Shown: positions 1 through 9,330, counted from the first letter of the stretch. The stretch is DNA of 64,000 nucleotides from Kordiimonas aestuarii (GCF_025574465.1 NZ_JAOBPP010000018.1:186001-250000), one strand, 5' to 3'. Translations and numbers: made by a program. The notes: a model not told the origin generated them from the sequence alone.

Positions 1-326
1 GGCCCCACCGGCGCACTGTGCTTGGCGCACAAGACCTTAAACTCGTCAAAAAGATGCGGAATCAGCGTGCCCCCGATCCGCTTCAGGCCCACGCAAAAAG
101 CTTCAAAGGGCGGCAGTTCCTCCTCCACCGCATCGTCGTCATCTTCCTGCTGGCAGGACGCCACCGCTTCAAGCCCGGACACCATGGTCTCAAGCTCGCG
201 GTCGAGCGAGGCGGCGATATCATCGGCCACGTCCTGCTCCCGCGGGGACAGGAGGGGTCGGCCAGACGCTTCCAGCCCGCGAAGGCTGGCGCCAAGAAAA
301 TCGATGATGGTAGCCTGTTCGCCCAT
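1..326 (-). CDS. Hypothetical acidic protein, C-terminus cut by window edge
   Basis: An open leftward frame runs from an ATG at 326 to the window edge without a stop (about 108 codons). AAGGG lies about 7 nt upstream of that ATG; two further in-frame ATGs at 347 and 344 lack a comparable site. The product starts MGEQATIIDFLGASLRG and is soluble and acidic, with a DDDD/EEE run near residue 75. Codon choice is GC-rich at third positions, like the neighbours. I do not recognise the family. It is divergent from the DUF1295 gene. Confidence 0.6.
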   Translation of the reverse strand, partial: MGEQATIIDFLGASLRGLEASGRPLLSPREQDVADDIAASLDRELETMVSGLEAVASCQQEDDDDAVEEELPPFEAFCVGLKRIGGTLIPHLFDEFKVLCAKHSAPVG

Positions 327-452
327 AAACACCCTTTCCAGCATCATATAGCGCGCGAATATGGCCCGCGGCAAATCTTCCCGCAAAAAAAGTGTTTGAA
401 ATGATCCGCTTTACAGCGTTTTCGTAGAAAAACAGGAACTTGAGGAGGCATC

Positions 453-1214
453 ATGCTTGAGCTTTATATTACCGGCGCATCCGCCCTGGGCGTGGCCCTT
501 CTGCTGCTTTGGCTTTTCAGCATCTGGCGCGGGCATGTCAGTTTTATTGATGCCTTCTGGGGTACTGGATTTATCATCACCGGCCTGGCCGCCGCCCGCG
601 GGGTATCCCAATTGGGCGCCGCCCAGACGCTGACGCTGATCCTTCTAACCCTTTGGGGTTTAAGGCTTTCCATCTATCTTCTCAGGCGGTATCTGGCGCA
701 CGGCGAAGACCGTCGCTACGAGAAAATCATCGGCAACCGCAAAGGCCTGAGGCGGCATCTTTATTCGCTTGGCATCGTATTTATCCTACAAGGTGCGCTG
801 ATCCTCGTGGTGGCCGCGCCGGTGATCGGCACCTTGGCCAGTGCTCCGCGCAGCCTTGGCGCGCTTGAAATCCTGGGCACCCTGATCTGGGCTATCGGCT
901 TTGTTTTTGAAGCGGGGGGCGACTGGCAACTGAGCCGCTTCAAGTCTAATTCCGCCAATGAAGGCAAGGTGTTAGACAAAGGCCTGTGGGCATGGACCCG
1001 GCACCCAAACTATTTTGGCGACTTCTGCGTCTGGTGGGGTTTGTGGTTGATCGGGCACGATATCAGCCTGATTTTCGCGCCGCTTTTGATGAGTTTTATC
1101 CTGATGAAATGGTCCGGCGTGCCAATGACGGAGCGGTCGATGAAAAAGCGTCGCCCGGATTATGCCGCCTATATCGAGCGCACCAGCGCCTTTTTCCCGC
1201 GCCCGCCAAAATAG
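453..1214 (+). CDS. DUF1295 / steroid 5-alpha-reductase-like membrane protein
   Basis: 253-aa integral membrane protein with about six to seven hydrophobic segments. The C-terminal part carries the family signature: LWAWTRHPNYFGD at about 178-190, then WWGLWLI, and a final YAAYIERTSAFFPRPP. DUF1295 proteins share the fold of steroid 5-alpha reductases and isoprenylcysteine methyltransferases and are thought to act on lipids, but the bacterial substrate is unknown. The start is supported by GAGGAGG 6 nt upstream of the ATG. It converges with the PepSY gene and appears monocistronic. Confidence 0.85.
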   Translation: MLELYITGASALGVALLLLWLFSIWRGHVSFIDAFWGTGFIITGLAAARGVSQLGAAQTLTLILLTLWGLRLSIYLLRRYLAHGEDRRYEKIIGNRKGLRRHLYSLGIVFILQGALILVVAAPVIGTLASAPRSLGALEILGTLIWAIGFVFEAGGDWQLSRFKSNSANEGKVLDKGLWAWTRHPNYFGDFCVWWGLWLIGHDISLIFAPLLMSFILMKWSGVPMTERSMKKRRPDYAAYIERTSAFFPRPPK

Positions 1215-1264
1215 CAAAAAAGCCCAAAAACTGCGCGAAATATGGGCGGTTTTTGGGCGGAAAC

Positions 1265-1306
1265 TGTGCGAAACCTGTGCGGGATATGTGCGGGATATGT
1301 GCGGGG
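1265..1306. repeat. Short 11-bp tandem repeat
   Basis: Unit tgtgcgggata occurs twice exactly (1276-1286, 1287-1297), followed by a partial copy and preceded by a diverged copy tgtgcgaaacc (1265-1275). It lies between the convergent ends of the DUF1295 and PepSY genes. No function is evident; replication slippage is the simplest origin. Confidence 0.7.
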
Positions 1307-1307
1307 T

Positions 1308-2807
1308 TTACTCCGCCGCTGACGGCACCGGCTTTTGCACGCGGCGGACCGGCCAACCCTGCCATAAAAGCACGGCGGCGGTCGCCAATAATACCACATT
1401 CACCCCGATCGCGGCAGGGGAATTTACCGCACCAAAATGTGCTGCCCATTTGACCAGAACACCAAAGATGATCATCAGCCCGGCGGCACTGCGCAGGAAG
1501 CGCGCAAATGCCGCCCGGTCTGTCACCACGGCTGACAAGCTGACAAGGCCCAAAAGCACGAGCCAGAAAATGGCGTTCAACAAGGTGCCCTCAACCGCCG
1601 TGACCGTCGGCAGGGTGAAACAGACCGCAAGCGCCAGCGGCGTACCCCAGATGGTGGCGGCCCACGCCCGTTCAAGGCGCGGCATGGCGCGGCCTTTCTC
1701 GCGCCGTTTGATCAGCCAGATATTCACCCCCGTGGCAGACACGATGGAGATGGCAAGCCCCAGCACACCGTAAATAAGCTTCACCGGCAGCCCGCCAAAC
1801 GAGCCAAAGTGCACCGTATAGGCGCTGGCGACAACCTGCTGGCCCGCTGGCCCGTCCGAATGGCCAAGCTTGCCCGTGATGGTGCCGTCCGGCCCGAAGT
1901 AATAATTTTCGCCGTATATCAGCCGCGCCGGATGACGCGCCAGAATATACCCGCTTTGGCCCACCGTGCCCGGTTCATGCATGATGACATACCACGGCTG
2001 AAGGTCACCGTGTTCGGCGCGAAAGTTATCAAGCGCGGCAGTGATATTGAAAACCGGCGCCGGGGTTATGTCCTCGGCCGGGTCGGAGCCGAACACCGGC
2101 TCATAGAAGGCTTCAATGTCACCGTCCAGATAGCTGTTGGCAACAAAATAGGAAAGCACGGAGGCAAGGCCGATGCCCGCCCCCGTCAGCGCCACCAGAA
2201 GGTGAAACGGCGCGCCCCACACGCTGAGGCGGTTGTGAATATCAGCCTGCGCCAGTTGCTGGTTGCCCCTGATGCGCATGGCAAAAGCATCGCGGAAAAT
2301 ACGCGGGTGCGCGAGCAGGCCGGAGATCACCAGCCCCACCAGCATGGCACCCAGAATGCCGACAACCGTCAGGCCCAGCACCGTGGGCAGGTGCAGGTAA
2401 TAGTGCAGGCCTTCAAGGAACTCCGCCCACGGGTGGTGAATGGGCGTGCCAAGGGTACCGTCCGCGTCCGCGTACCAGCCTTCTTCCCCGTCAAGCGAGA
2501 TACCAAGGCGCGGCATACCGTCGGTGGGCACACCGATATAAAAATGGTGCGGCACGTCGCTGGCGCGCGCAAGGCCCGCGTCAGCGGCGCGGCCTGCGGC
2601 CTCGGGGGTGACGGTGGCAAACTCCGGCACCTGCGGCTGTTCCCAGCGTTCAAATTCCTCATGAAAGACCATGAGCGTACCCGACAGGCACAAAATATAC
2701 ATCAGCGCACCCACCGCAAGCCCGACCGCCGAGTGGCCGGAGAGCATCTGGGCGACAAAGCCGGTTTTTTTCTTCGGCGCTGGCGCCGCTTGGGTATCGG
2801 ATGCCAT
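1308..2807 (-). CDS. PepSY-associated transmembrane protein (siderophore/iron utilisation type)
   Basis: 499-aa inner-membrane protein of the PepSY_TM family. An early helix (VGLAVGALMYILCLSGTLMVFHEE, about 28-51) is followed by a periplasmic PepSY-like region, helices near 140-165 and 195-220, a second PepSY region, and a C-terminal cluster of helices (about 330-480). Members are typically iron-regulated and sit with siderophore receptors; some are ferric-reductase-like. The start follows a GGGGGG tract 5 nt upstream of the ATG. It lies 10 bp downstream of a six-helix membrane gene whose upstream region carries an iron-type operator, so the two probably form an operon. Role in siderophore iron release is inferred. 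Confidence 0.82.
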   Translation of the reverse strand: MASDTQAAPAPKKKTGFVAQMLSGHSAVGLAVGALMYILCLSGTLMVFHEEFERWEQPQVPEFATVTPEAAGRAADAGLARASDVPHHFYIGVPTDGMPRLGISLDGEEGWYADADGTLGTPIHHPWAEFLEGLHYYLHLPTVLGLTVVGILGAMLVGLVISGLLAHPRIFRDAFAMRIRGNQQLAQADIHNRLSVWGAPFHLLVALTGAGIGLASVLSYFVANSYLDGDIEAFYEPVFGSDPAEDITPAPVFNITAALDNFRAEHGDLQPWYVIMHEPGTVGQSGYILARHPARLIYGENYYFGPDGTITGKLGHSDGPAGQQVVASAYTVHFGSFGGLPVKLIYGVLGLAISIVSATGVNIWLIKRREKGRAMPRLERAWAATIWGTPLALAVCFTLPTVTAVEGTLLNAIFWLVLLGLVSLSAVVTDRAAFARFLRSAAGLMIIFGVLVKWAAHFGAVNSPAAIGVNVVLLATAAVLLWQGWPVRRVQKPVPSAAE

Positions 2808-2817
2808 GACAGCCCCC

Positions 2818-3408
2818 CTAAATTACAAAATACGTGCCAAGGGCCCCAAGCACACCGCTTAAAACCACAATGCCGCCGCGCCGGACGACCGGCATGTCAT
2901 AGGTCGCAAAAACCGAAAGCACCGCCCACAAAAGCGGGAAAGCAAACAGTACCGCCATCAACTGCCCGGCGCTGGCACCACCGCCCATGGCGCCATATAG
3001 CCACAGGCACAGGTAAAGCGCCGCAACCCCGGCAATTGGCCCCGCCAGCAGGAAGGTGAACACCCGCCTGCCGGTGATCGGCCAGTTGAACGGCACCGCC
3101 GACGCCGGGGCAGCCGCCCGTTCGGCGCGGCCCGCGCGGGCCTTGCGCCCCTCAGGTTGCCGCGCGGCAGCATAGCCCATCAACACAACACCAATGATCA
3201 TGAAAAGACAGATCGCCAAAGCCGAGCCCCAGTCAGGCGTGCTGGCCATGACCCACGGCACGAAGGACGCGGCGATAAGCCCCCACCCGGCGCTGACCTC
3301 CGCGCGGGAGCGCGCGCCCTTTTTGCCCCACGTGTAGCGCAGGACCATGACGCCAGCGAGCGCGAGCGCAAGCCCGAGCAGAACGAGGACAGGTGACAGT
3401 TGTGGCAT
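2818..3408 (-). CDS. Six-helix membrane protein of the PepSY operon
   Basis: 196-aa hydrophobic protein with six likely membrane segments: residues about 3-23, 40-55, 60-80, 112-135, 145-165 and 175-195. A basic, Ala/Arg-rich loop lies near 85-105. The ATG at 3408 is preferred over an in-frame ATG 18 codons upstream because AGGGGG lies 6 nt before it. It is the promoter-proximal gene of a two-gene operon with the PepSY protein. Small poly-helix proteins of unknown function are common in siderophore operons, but I cannot assign a Pfam family with certainty. Confidence 0.7.
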   Translation of the reverse strand: MPQLSPVLVLLGLALALAGVMVLRYTWGKKGARSRAEVSAGWGLIAASFVPWVMASTPDWGSALAICLFMIIGVVLMGYAAARQPEGRKARAGRAERAAAPASAVPFNWPITGRRVFTFLLAGPIAGVAALYLCLWLYGAMGGGASAGQLMAVLFAFPLLWAVLSVFATYDMPVVRRGGIVVLSGVLGALGTYFVI

Positions 3409-3490
3409 CGCGACCCCCTGTTTGCGCGCGTGCAGCAAGCGACAAGGCACACGCCCCGCCACCCGCCTGATGACCGAATAGCGGGCAAGC

Positions 3491-3520
3491 TATTAATAAT
3501 GACTTGCAATGTCAATATTA
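3491..3520 (-). promoter_or_regulatory. Iron-type operator upstream of PepSY operon
   Basis: A 30-bp AT-rich element beginning tattaataatgacttgcaa matches 27 of 30 positions of the element at 9301-9330 upstream of the TonB receptor. Read leftward it contains TTGCAAGTCATTATTAATA, close to proteobacterial Fur boxes; it also contains TGA-N9-TCA, the core described for RirA iron-rhodo-boxes. It lies about 85-115 bp upstream of the first gene. Iron control is inferred from resemblance and gene content. Confidence 0.65.
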
Positions 3521-3583
3521 CAAAGAGGGGGAGAGGTGGATTCTATGCGGCGCAGAGTAAATCGACCATTCCAAAGTAAATGC

Positions 3584-5752
3584 TTAGTCAGCTTGATCGC
3601 TTCTATCGAAATTGAAGGAGGCCTTGATATCGTCGCGTAGACCATCTGGTAGCATTGTTTCCAAGTGTGTCCTCAGTTCCGAGAGTATGTTGTCAAAGTT
3701 TAAAGCGGGATCTGCAAACGGCTGTATATACTCCCCCTCTTCACGGTTCAGAAGGGCCATGTCTCTTCCCCACAACAGTCTCTCCGCGTGAAGCTGCAGC
3801 GCGGTCACATATTTTGGCCCCAGAGGATGAGAGAAGTTGACCCTTAAACGCTGGAAATCAAAATCAAGGCGATAAAACCATTCTAGGAGGTGGTGCTTCG
3901 ATAATATATCTTTCAGGGATTTGCTGTGGGCTCCATCGACTGGAGAAACGTTCAGGTACTGGCAGATTGCCAAGTATTTAGAAGCACAATACAAGGCCAT
4001 ATCCATGGCACTCGCGATATCTGCACTCCGCTGATTATTTGTATCTTTATCTTGCGTTATTGGCCGTTGCAACGCGTGGAAATATTCTAATGCTTCAATT
4101 AGTTGATCGCAAATGTCGCCAGCAAACGATGAGTCTGCACATGCGATCCGGCACCCATACAAAGTGCCCATAAATGCGCACGCTGACCTAATTGATACGT
4201 CCCGGGTGAACTCACCAGTTTCAGGGTTAGTATACTGTACAAGGATCTCGCTGGTGGTTTTGTCACCAGCTAAGACAACAGCACGAACATGCAATTGGGC
4301 TAGGCTCTGCAACAATAAACTCAACACAAAGTCAAATGCTTCATGATCTGGATTGCAAAGCACCTCTGCCGCACCGCTTTGTATATAGAGCCTGCATGCG
4401 GGTTTTTCCTCTCCAAGTTCTCTCCACCAAATATATTGCCTGACGTCGCCTTCTGAGAACGGCGGTTCTTCCGTCATCTCAAGGTCATTGACGGCTTCAA
4501 GAACATTAGAGCATAACACCACCATGGTGAGGCGAGATACGTCGAAATTTTTACCCGTCAAATTTATGAACGACATGATTTTGCCAGCTACATATCTACA
4601 ACCATCCTCATCTAAACTTAGCTGATGTGTTTGAAAGTTCAGAGATTTGAGCTGCGGAATTTCGGCCAAGTCTTTCTTGGTTCGAAGAGAACCAATGCCT
4701 TCAAGCGCCGCATCGATGTTCTCTCCAAGAGCGTCTTGAGCTCTAGTCCCAATTCGATCCGACAACTCTTCCAGTTCAGGCGCATTCCGACTAGCGACAA
4801 AGAATTCGCTACAGCATGATATTGCGCCCTTAGTAAGCTCAGACAAATTGATCTGGTCGAGGCTTTGACCTGTGCCAACAAGGGCTTTTTTGGGGGTTAA
4901 GGGCAATATCAAGGCTTGGCGTTGTTCAACATCACCAAAAAGGAACGGGGCATATCCACTATCTTTTGACAATTGGAGTATTGCGCAGTCAGGAAGTACC
5001 CAGGCTGGGTCGGTTTGATTTTCAGCGATGAACCAGTTGAGGTCTAGCAGGTCTTTTCGAACCTGATGGTCATCCAGATGGCGCTCCAACGCACCCTTGT
5101 GGGTTTTTGCGACATTAAAATCGCCAGCTTCAAGGGCATTGCGAAACAGCTGGTCAAGCTCACGCAAAACTCCGGAGAGCGCGTGGCCGCCTACCTCAGC
5201 AATGACGTATTTCAGTATTCTACGAAAAGCCTTAAACTCAAGTGAAGATGTTAGCTCTTCAGTTGATCGAGCCGAGCCGCCTAAATGCCTGAGGATTTCA
5301 TTAGTAATAGCCTGATCTAGCGTCTCGTTGTCATCTATATGCGACATGAGAACATCTGGATCCTGAAATATTTCACCGATCCTCGGCAGAAATTCTTCAA
5401 ATGCACTTTGTAGCGTTTGCCTAAGGGCTTTGGTGCGAGCGCCAGTCAGGCCAATCAATTCCGCCGCCTTGGACGCTTCCACTGGCGCACCATGCGGCAG
5501 ATTACGCCACGTCCGAACATCTGCCTGCCGGTGTGATTCCCAGTCCGTGATTTTGTCATCAAGAGTCTTATCTTGGCCATTTCTCAGAGGGGAATAAAAC
5601 TCGTCTTCGCCGCCAAAGCGTTCAATTCTTTTTGGGTAGGGTTCATTGCCTTTTGTATACACCCAGACACTTGGATTGCGTCGGCTTCCGTCAGGACGCC
5701 GGAAACCCTTCTGGATCATCTGCTGGATATAGTGTTGATATTTCCCTGCCAT
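3584..5752 (-). CDS. Large DUF4238-like protein, AT-rich, probably acquired
   Basis: 722-aa soluble protein with no signal peptide or membrane segment. The N-terminus (KYQHYIQQMIQKGFRR, then VWVYTKG and EDEFYSP by residue about 55) resembles the start of DUF4238 proteins (H-Y-x-P-Q-F-type opening, then a short strand and FYS motif). Most DUF4238 proteins are 250-400 aa, so the remaining roughly 400 residues are an unassigned extension; no catalytic motif was recognised. Base composition is visibly AT-richer than flanking genes and codon choice is relaxed, suggesting horizontal origin. No strong ribosome site precedes the ATG. It stands alone, splitting the iron locus. A defence role is possible but unproven. 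Confidence 0.65.
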   Translation of the reverse strand: MAGKYQHYIQQMIQKGFRRPDGSRRNPSVWVYTKGNEPYPKRIERFGGEDEFYSPLRNGQDKTLDDKITDWESHRQADVRTWRNLPHGAPVEASKAAELIGLTGARTKALRQTLQSAFEEFLPRIGEIFQDPDVLMSHIDDNETLDQAITNEILRHLGGSARSTEELTSSLEFKAFRRILKYVIAEVGGHALSGVLRELDQLFRNALEAGDFNVAKTHKGALERHLDDHQVRKDLLDLNWFIAENQTDPAWVLPDCAILQLSKDSGYAPFLFGDVEQRQALILPLTPKKALVGTGQSLDQINLSELTKGAISCCSEFFVASRNAPELEELSDRIGTRAQDALGENIDAALEGIGSLRTKKDLAEIPQLKSLNFQTHQLSLDEDGCRYVAGKIMSFINLTGKNFDVSRLTMVVLCSNVLEAVNDLEMTEEPPFSEGDVRQYIWWRELGEEKPACRLYIQSGAAEVLCNPDHEAFDFVLSLLLQSLAQLHVRAVVLAGDKTTSEILVQYTNPETGEFTRDVSIRSACAFMGTLYGCRIACADSSFAGDICDQLIEALEYFHALQRPITQDKDTNNQRSADIASAMDMALYCASKYLAICQYLNVSPVDGAHSKSLKDILSKHHLLEWFYRLDFDFQRLRVNFSHPLGPKYVTALQLHAERLLWGRDMALLNREEGEYIQPFADPALNFDNILSELRTHLETMLPDGLRDDIKASFNFDRSDQAD

Positions 5753-5969
5753 AGTTCTGGAGATAGGACGCTAGCCATTGAGTTCAAAGGCGTAGAAAAA
5801 CTTTCTTACGATCAAGCCCATATAGAATAGCGCCCCCATCACCACCAATCCGCACCCCGCCCGCTTGCCTTTGGCGCAACCGCGCTACATGACCTAATAG
5901 CAACGCACATGCGGCGGCCCCGGCTGGCGGGCGGCGCATGAACCGGATTAATGAGAGGGAGACAAGGGT

Positions 5970-7082
5970 ATGAGCACAACGGGCAAACAACTTTTCACCA
6001 CGCTTGAAAGCAATGGCACGCTGACCGTCGCGATTGAAGATGTGACATTCCCGGACCCGACCGGCAATCAGGTGCTGGTCAAGATGGAAGCGGCGCCGAT
6101 TAACCCGTCGGACCTCGCGATCCTCACAAGCGCGGCGGACCTTGAGAATGCTGATTATTCCACCGGCAAATTTGTCGCCACCATGCCTGAGCCTTTTAAC
6201 ACTGGCTCCAAGGCGCGGCATGGCCTCAAGCTGCCGGCGGGGAATGAGGGCGCGGGCACCGTGGTTGCCACCGGCGACGGCGACATGGCCAAGGCGCTGA
6301 TGGGCCAGCGCGTGGCCTGTGTGCCGGGCAACGCCTACAGCCAATACTGTATCGCTGATGCCAACATGTGCCTGCCGCTGGGTGACCATACGGCGGAAGA
6401 CGGCGCGAGCGCATTCGTGAACCCGATGACGGCGCTTGGCTTTGCCGAGAACGCCAAGATGGATGGGCAGGACGCCATTTTGCACACGGTGGGGGCCTCC
6501 AACCTCGGGCAGATGCTGACGCGCATTTGCAACGAGGACGGCCTCGCGCTGGTGAACATTGTGCGCAAGGATGCGCAGGTCGAACTCTTGAAAAAGCTCG
6601 GCTCCACCCATGTGGTGAACTCGTCAGACGATGATTTCATGAACCAGCTCAGGACCGCGATTGACGACACCGATGCGTTCTATGGCTTTGACCCGATCGG
6701 CGGCGGCAAGGTGGTTGATACCGCCTTCAAGGCGATGGAACAGGTCGCGGTCAAGAAAATGACCGAATATTCACGCTATGGCTCCAACCAGCCAAAGCGC
6801 ATGTTCATTTACGGTCGGCTGGATGTTGGCCCGACGATATTGTCGCCGAGTTATGGTTTCGGCTGGACCTTGTCCGGCTGGCTTTTGTTCCCGTTCCTGC
6901 AATCGGTGGGTATGGAGGTGGCGGCACGCATGCGCCAGCGCGTGCTTGAAAACCTCACCACCACGTTTGCGAGCAGCTACAAGAAGCGGGTGAACCTTGA
7001 AGAAATGCTCACGAAAGACGCGGTGACCGACTACCGCGCGATGCGGACGGGTGAGAAATATCTGGTGACGCCCTGGTCGTAA
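5970..7082 (+). CDS. MDR-family NAD(P)H quinone/enoyl reductase-like dehydrogenase
   Basis: 370-aa medium-chain dehydrogenase/reductase. The GroES-like N-domain includes VKMEAAPINPSDLAIL (about 36-51) and GNEGAGTVVATG (about 88-99). A Rossmann domain follows with HTVGASNLGQM near 170-180 in place of the usual GGVG/AAAGGVG motif. Zinc-binding cysteines of classical alcohol dehydrogenases are missing, which points to quinone-oxidoreductase or trans-2-enoyl reductase relatives that reduce electrophilic carbonyl compounds with NAD(P)H. The start is supported by AGGGAGACAAGGG just upstream. It appears monocistronic; the substrate is unknown. Confidence 0.8.
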   Translation: MSTTGKQLFTTLESNGTLTVAIEDVTFPDPTGNQVLVKMEAAPINPSDLAILTSAADLENADYSTGKFVATMPEPFNTGSKARHGLKLPAGNEGAGTVVATGDGDMAKALMGQRVACVPGNAYSQYCIADANMCLPLGDHTAEDGASAFVNPMTALGFAENAKMDGQDAILHTVGASNLGQMLTRICNEDGLALVNIVRKDAQVELLKKLGSTHVVNSSDDDFMNQLRTAIDDTDAFYGFDPIGGGKVVDTAFKAMEQVAVKKMTEYSRYGSNQPKRMFIYGRLDVGPTILSPSYGFGWTLSGWLLFPFLQSVGMEVAARMRQRVLENLTTTFASSYKKRVNLEEMLTKDAVTDYRAMRTGEKYLVTPWS

Positions 7083-7164
7083 GCCGGAGGCTTGCGCCAA
7101 GAGGCAGGATCATGAGGTAGGGTCATGAGGCAGGGCCGCGGCCCTGCCCCCGTGCAAATTGAGG

Positions 7165-9258
7165 TTAGAACTTCACCGCAAGGCGGGCGACCACGGTGCG
7201 GTCCTTGCCGACAAAACAGTCACCGCGCGCGATACAGGTTGACCAATATTGCTTGTTGGTCAGGTTGTGCGCGTTGATGCTGATGTCGAAGCGGTCGGTC
7301 TCATAACCCACCATGGCATCCGCCAGCGTGTAGGAGGGTGTCTTGAGGCCGTCCGCGCCGTCCCAGCTTGCGCCGACATAGCGCACGCCAAAACCGGCCT
7401 TGAAACCCACCATCACCTCGCTTGGGCGCCATGTGATCCAGCTTGAGGCCTGATGCGCCGGGATGCTGGGCAGGCGGAAACCATCCGATGTTTCGGTATC
7501 GAGATAGCTGTAGTTGCCTTCAAGGTAAAAGTCCCCGACGTTGCCGACAGCTTCAAATTCAAAGCCTTTGATGCTGACATCGCCTTCCTGCACGGAGAAG
7601 CCCGGATGGCTGGGGTCTGCGGTCAGAAGGTTGGTCTGGTCGATATCGAAGTAGCTCACGGTGATGAGCGCCGTGGTGCCTTCGGGCTGGTATTTGATGC
7701 CCACTTCATATTGCTTGCCCATTTGCGGGGCGTAGGCGCTGCCGTCGAAGGTGGTGCCCACGACCGGCTCAAACGATTCTGAATAGCTGGCGTAGGGCGA
7801 GAAGCCGCCCGGCAGTTGGTACATCACACCCACATTGGTGCTCAGTTCCTTGTCCTGCTGTGTGACATAGCCTGTGTCGCTGTCCACCTTGTCGCCGCGC
7901 AGGCCAAGGGTAAGCAGAAGCTGGCCGATGCGCACCTGATCCTGAATGGAGAAGCCGATCTGCTTGTTCTTGTTTTCAGGGTTATCGTAGTAAGGGCCCA
8001 GTTCGGCGTCGGTCGGCACATTGCCATACACGGGGTTGAATATATTGATGCCGTATCCTGCGGGTGCGAAGGCATAATAATAGTCGCTGTTGGTGGTTAC
8101 GTCCTGATAGTCGACACCGACAAGCAGGTTATGCTCGAGACGGCCGGTCGAGAACTCGCCGCGCATCCGCACATCCACAGCAAACTGTTTGCTGTCTGCC
8201 TCGTTTTTATAGAAGGTGCGGGCGACATTGCCCTCATCGTCAAGATAGCGGTTGCCGCCGATAAACGCGGGCCATGCCTGATTATATTTTGCTTCGCCCT
8301 TGGTATAACGCGCGGTGGCTTCCATACCCCAGCTTGCGTTGAAATCATGGTCTGCCAGCAAGGTGATCGATTTGGTCTTGGTGTCGTAGCGGTCGAACTC
8401 CGGCTCGCCAAGGAAGACATTCGGGTCAAAATGTTCGCCGTTGGGTGCTGGCAGCAATGCGCCCTGGGTGGGCACAAACTGCGCGGCTGCCTGGCCGTTA
8501 TAATCCTGATAATTGCCAAGGATGGTGACGTTGGTGCGTTCGTTCGGGCGCCATGTGATCGAGGGCGCGATCACCAGCGCATCATCCTCGACATAATCAA
8601 TCTGGGTATCGGCATCGCGGTATACCGCCGTCATACGGTAGAGGAACCTGCCGTCATCATCCAGCGGGCCGGTCAGGTCAGCGGCGATCTGCTTGCGGTC
8701 AAAGTTTCCGTATTCGGCAACAATTTCGTTCGACGCTTCCTGCTGCGGCCTTTTGGACACCACATTGACCAGACCGCCCGGCGAGCCCTGACCATAGAGC
8801 ACAGACGATGGACCTTTGAGTATTTCAACCTGCTCCAGCGTATAAACATGGCTGCGGGTATTGTTATAGTTGCCGAACAGGGCTTGCAGGCTGTCACGGT
8901 ATTCCGGCACATCAAGGCCGCGCACCTTCACCCAGTCACCGCGCGTGGCAAAACCGTAGGTCTGGCCGATAACACCGGGCGCATAGACATAAGCGTCCGC
9001 CAGTTCAAGCACACCCTTATCGAGCAACTGCTGCTGGTCCTCGATCGAGACCGACCGCGCTGTCTCAAAGATAGGCGTGTCCATCTTGGTGGCCGAATAG
9101 CGACTTAGCCGCCCTTCAACGATAATTTCTTCGATATTGTCATCGTCAGTGGGCGCGTCCTGCGCGTACGTCGGGGTTACAAGGGCGATCGCCGCGACAC
9201 CAAAAGCAAGATGGTGGAAGATGCGGCGGGCATGCGAGGGGCGGGGAAGTGCAAACAT
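7165..9258 (-). CDS. TonB-dependent siderophore receptor
   Basis: 697-aa outer-membrane receptor. A basic N-terminus and hydrophobic stretch end in TPTYAQD, a likely signal peptidase I site after residue 32. The plug domain follows: EEIIVEGRL, QVEILKGPSSVLYGQGSPGG (about 145-164) and VNVVSKRP are hallmark siderophore-receptor sequences. The rest is a beta-barrel ending in RLAVKF with the terminal Phe recognised by the BAM machinery. Barrel motifs such as QYEVGIKY and the GFEFEAVG region fit the FhuE/FpvA/FoxA group. It imports a ferric siderophore using TonB/ExbBD energy; the ligand cannot be read from sequence. An iron-type operator lies 43-72 bp upstream. Confidence 0.93.
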   Translation of the reverse strand: MFALPRPSHARRIFHHLAFGVAAIALVTPTYAQDAPTDDDNIEEIIVEGRLSRYSATKMDTPIFETARSVSIEDQQQLLDKGVLELADAYVYAPGVIGQTYGFATRGDWVKVRGLDVPEYRDSLQALFGNYNNTRSHVYTLEQVEILKGPSSVLYGQGSPGGLVNVVSKRPQQEASNEIVAEYGNFDRKQIAADLTGPLDDDGRFLYRMTAVYRDADTQIDYVEDDALVIAPSITWRPNERTNVTILGNYQDYNGQAAAQFVPTQGALLPAPNGEHFDPNVFLGEPEFDRYDTKTKSITLLADHDFNASWGMEATARYTKGEAKYNQAWPAFIGGNRYLDDEGNVARTFYKNEADSKQFAVDVRMRGEFSTGRLEHNLLVGVDYQDVTTNSDYYYAFAPAGYGINIFNPVYGNVPTDAELGPYYDNPENKNKQIGFSIQDQVRIGQLLLTLGLRGDKVDSDTGYVTQQDKELSTNVGVMYQLPGGFSPYASYSESFEPVVGTTFDGSAYAPQMGKQYEVGIKYQPEGTTALITVSYFDIDQTNLLTADPSHPGFSVQEGDVSIKGFEFEAVGNVGDFYLEGNYSYLDTETSDGFRLPSIPAHQASSWITWRPSEVMVGFKAGFGVRYVGASWDGADGLKTPSYTLADAMVGYETDRFDISINAHNLTNKQYWSTCIARGDCFVGKDRTVVARLAVKF

Positions 9259-9300
9259 AATACCCTGAGTCCTGTCATTTGTTTTGAATGGCGCGGACGT

Positions 9301-9330
9301 TATTAAGAATGACTCGCAAAGTCAATATTA
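9301..9330 (-). promoter_or_regulatory. Iron-type operator upstream of TonB receptor
   Basis: Second copy of the 30-bp element (starts tattaagaatgactcgcaaa). Read leftward it contains TTGCGAGTCATTCTTAATA, a close match to Fur boxes of the TTGCGAATCATTCTCA type; TGA-N9-TCA is also present. The rest of the 9259-9628 interval holds an AT-rich stretch (about 9370-9430), a 13-bp hairpin at 9503-9538 and the terminator at 9574-9605; I saw no gene in it. Confidence 0.68.

Noticed and set aside
1809..3059. 416-codon open frame antisense to the PepSY gene
   Set aside because: Strongly basic, low-complexity translation spanning two well-supported minus-strand genes.
7816..9108. 430-codon open frame antisense to the TonB receptor
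   Set aside because: The minus-strand receptor has a signal peptide, plug motifs and terminal Phe; the antisense frame lacks a ribosome site and any known domain.
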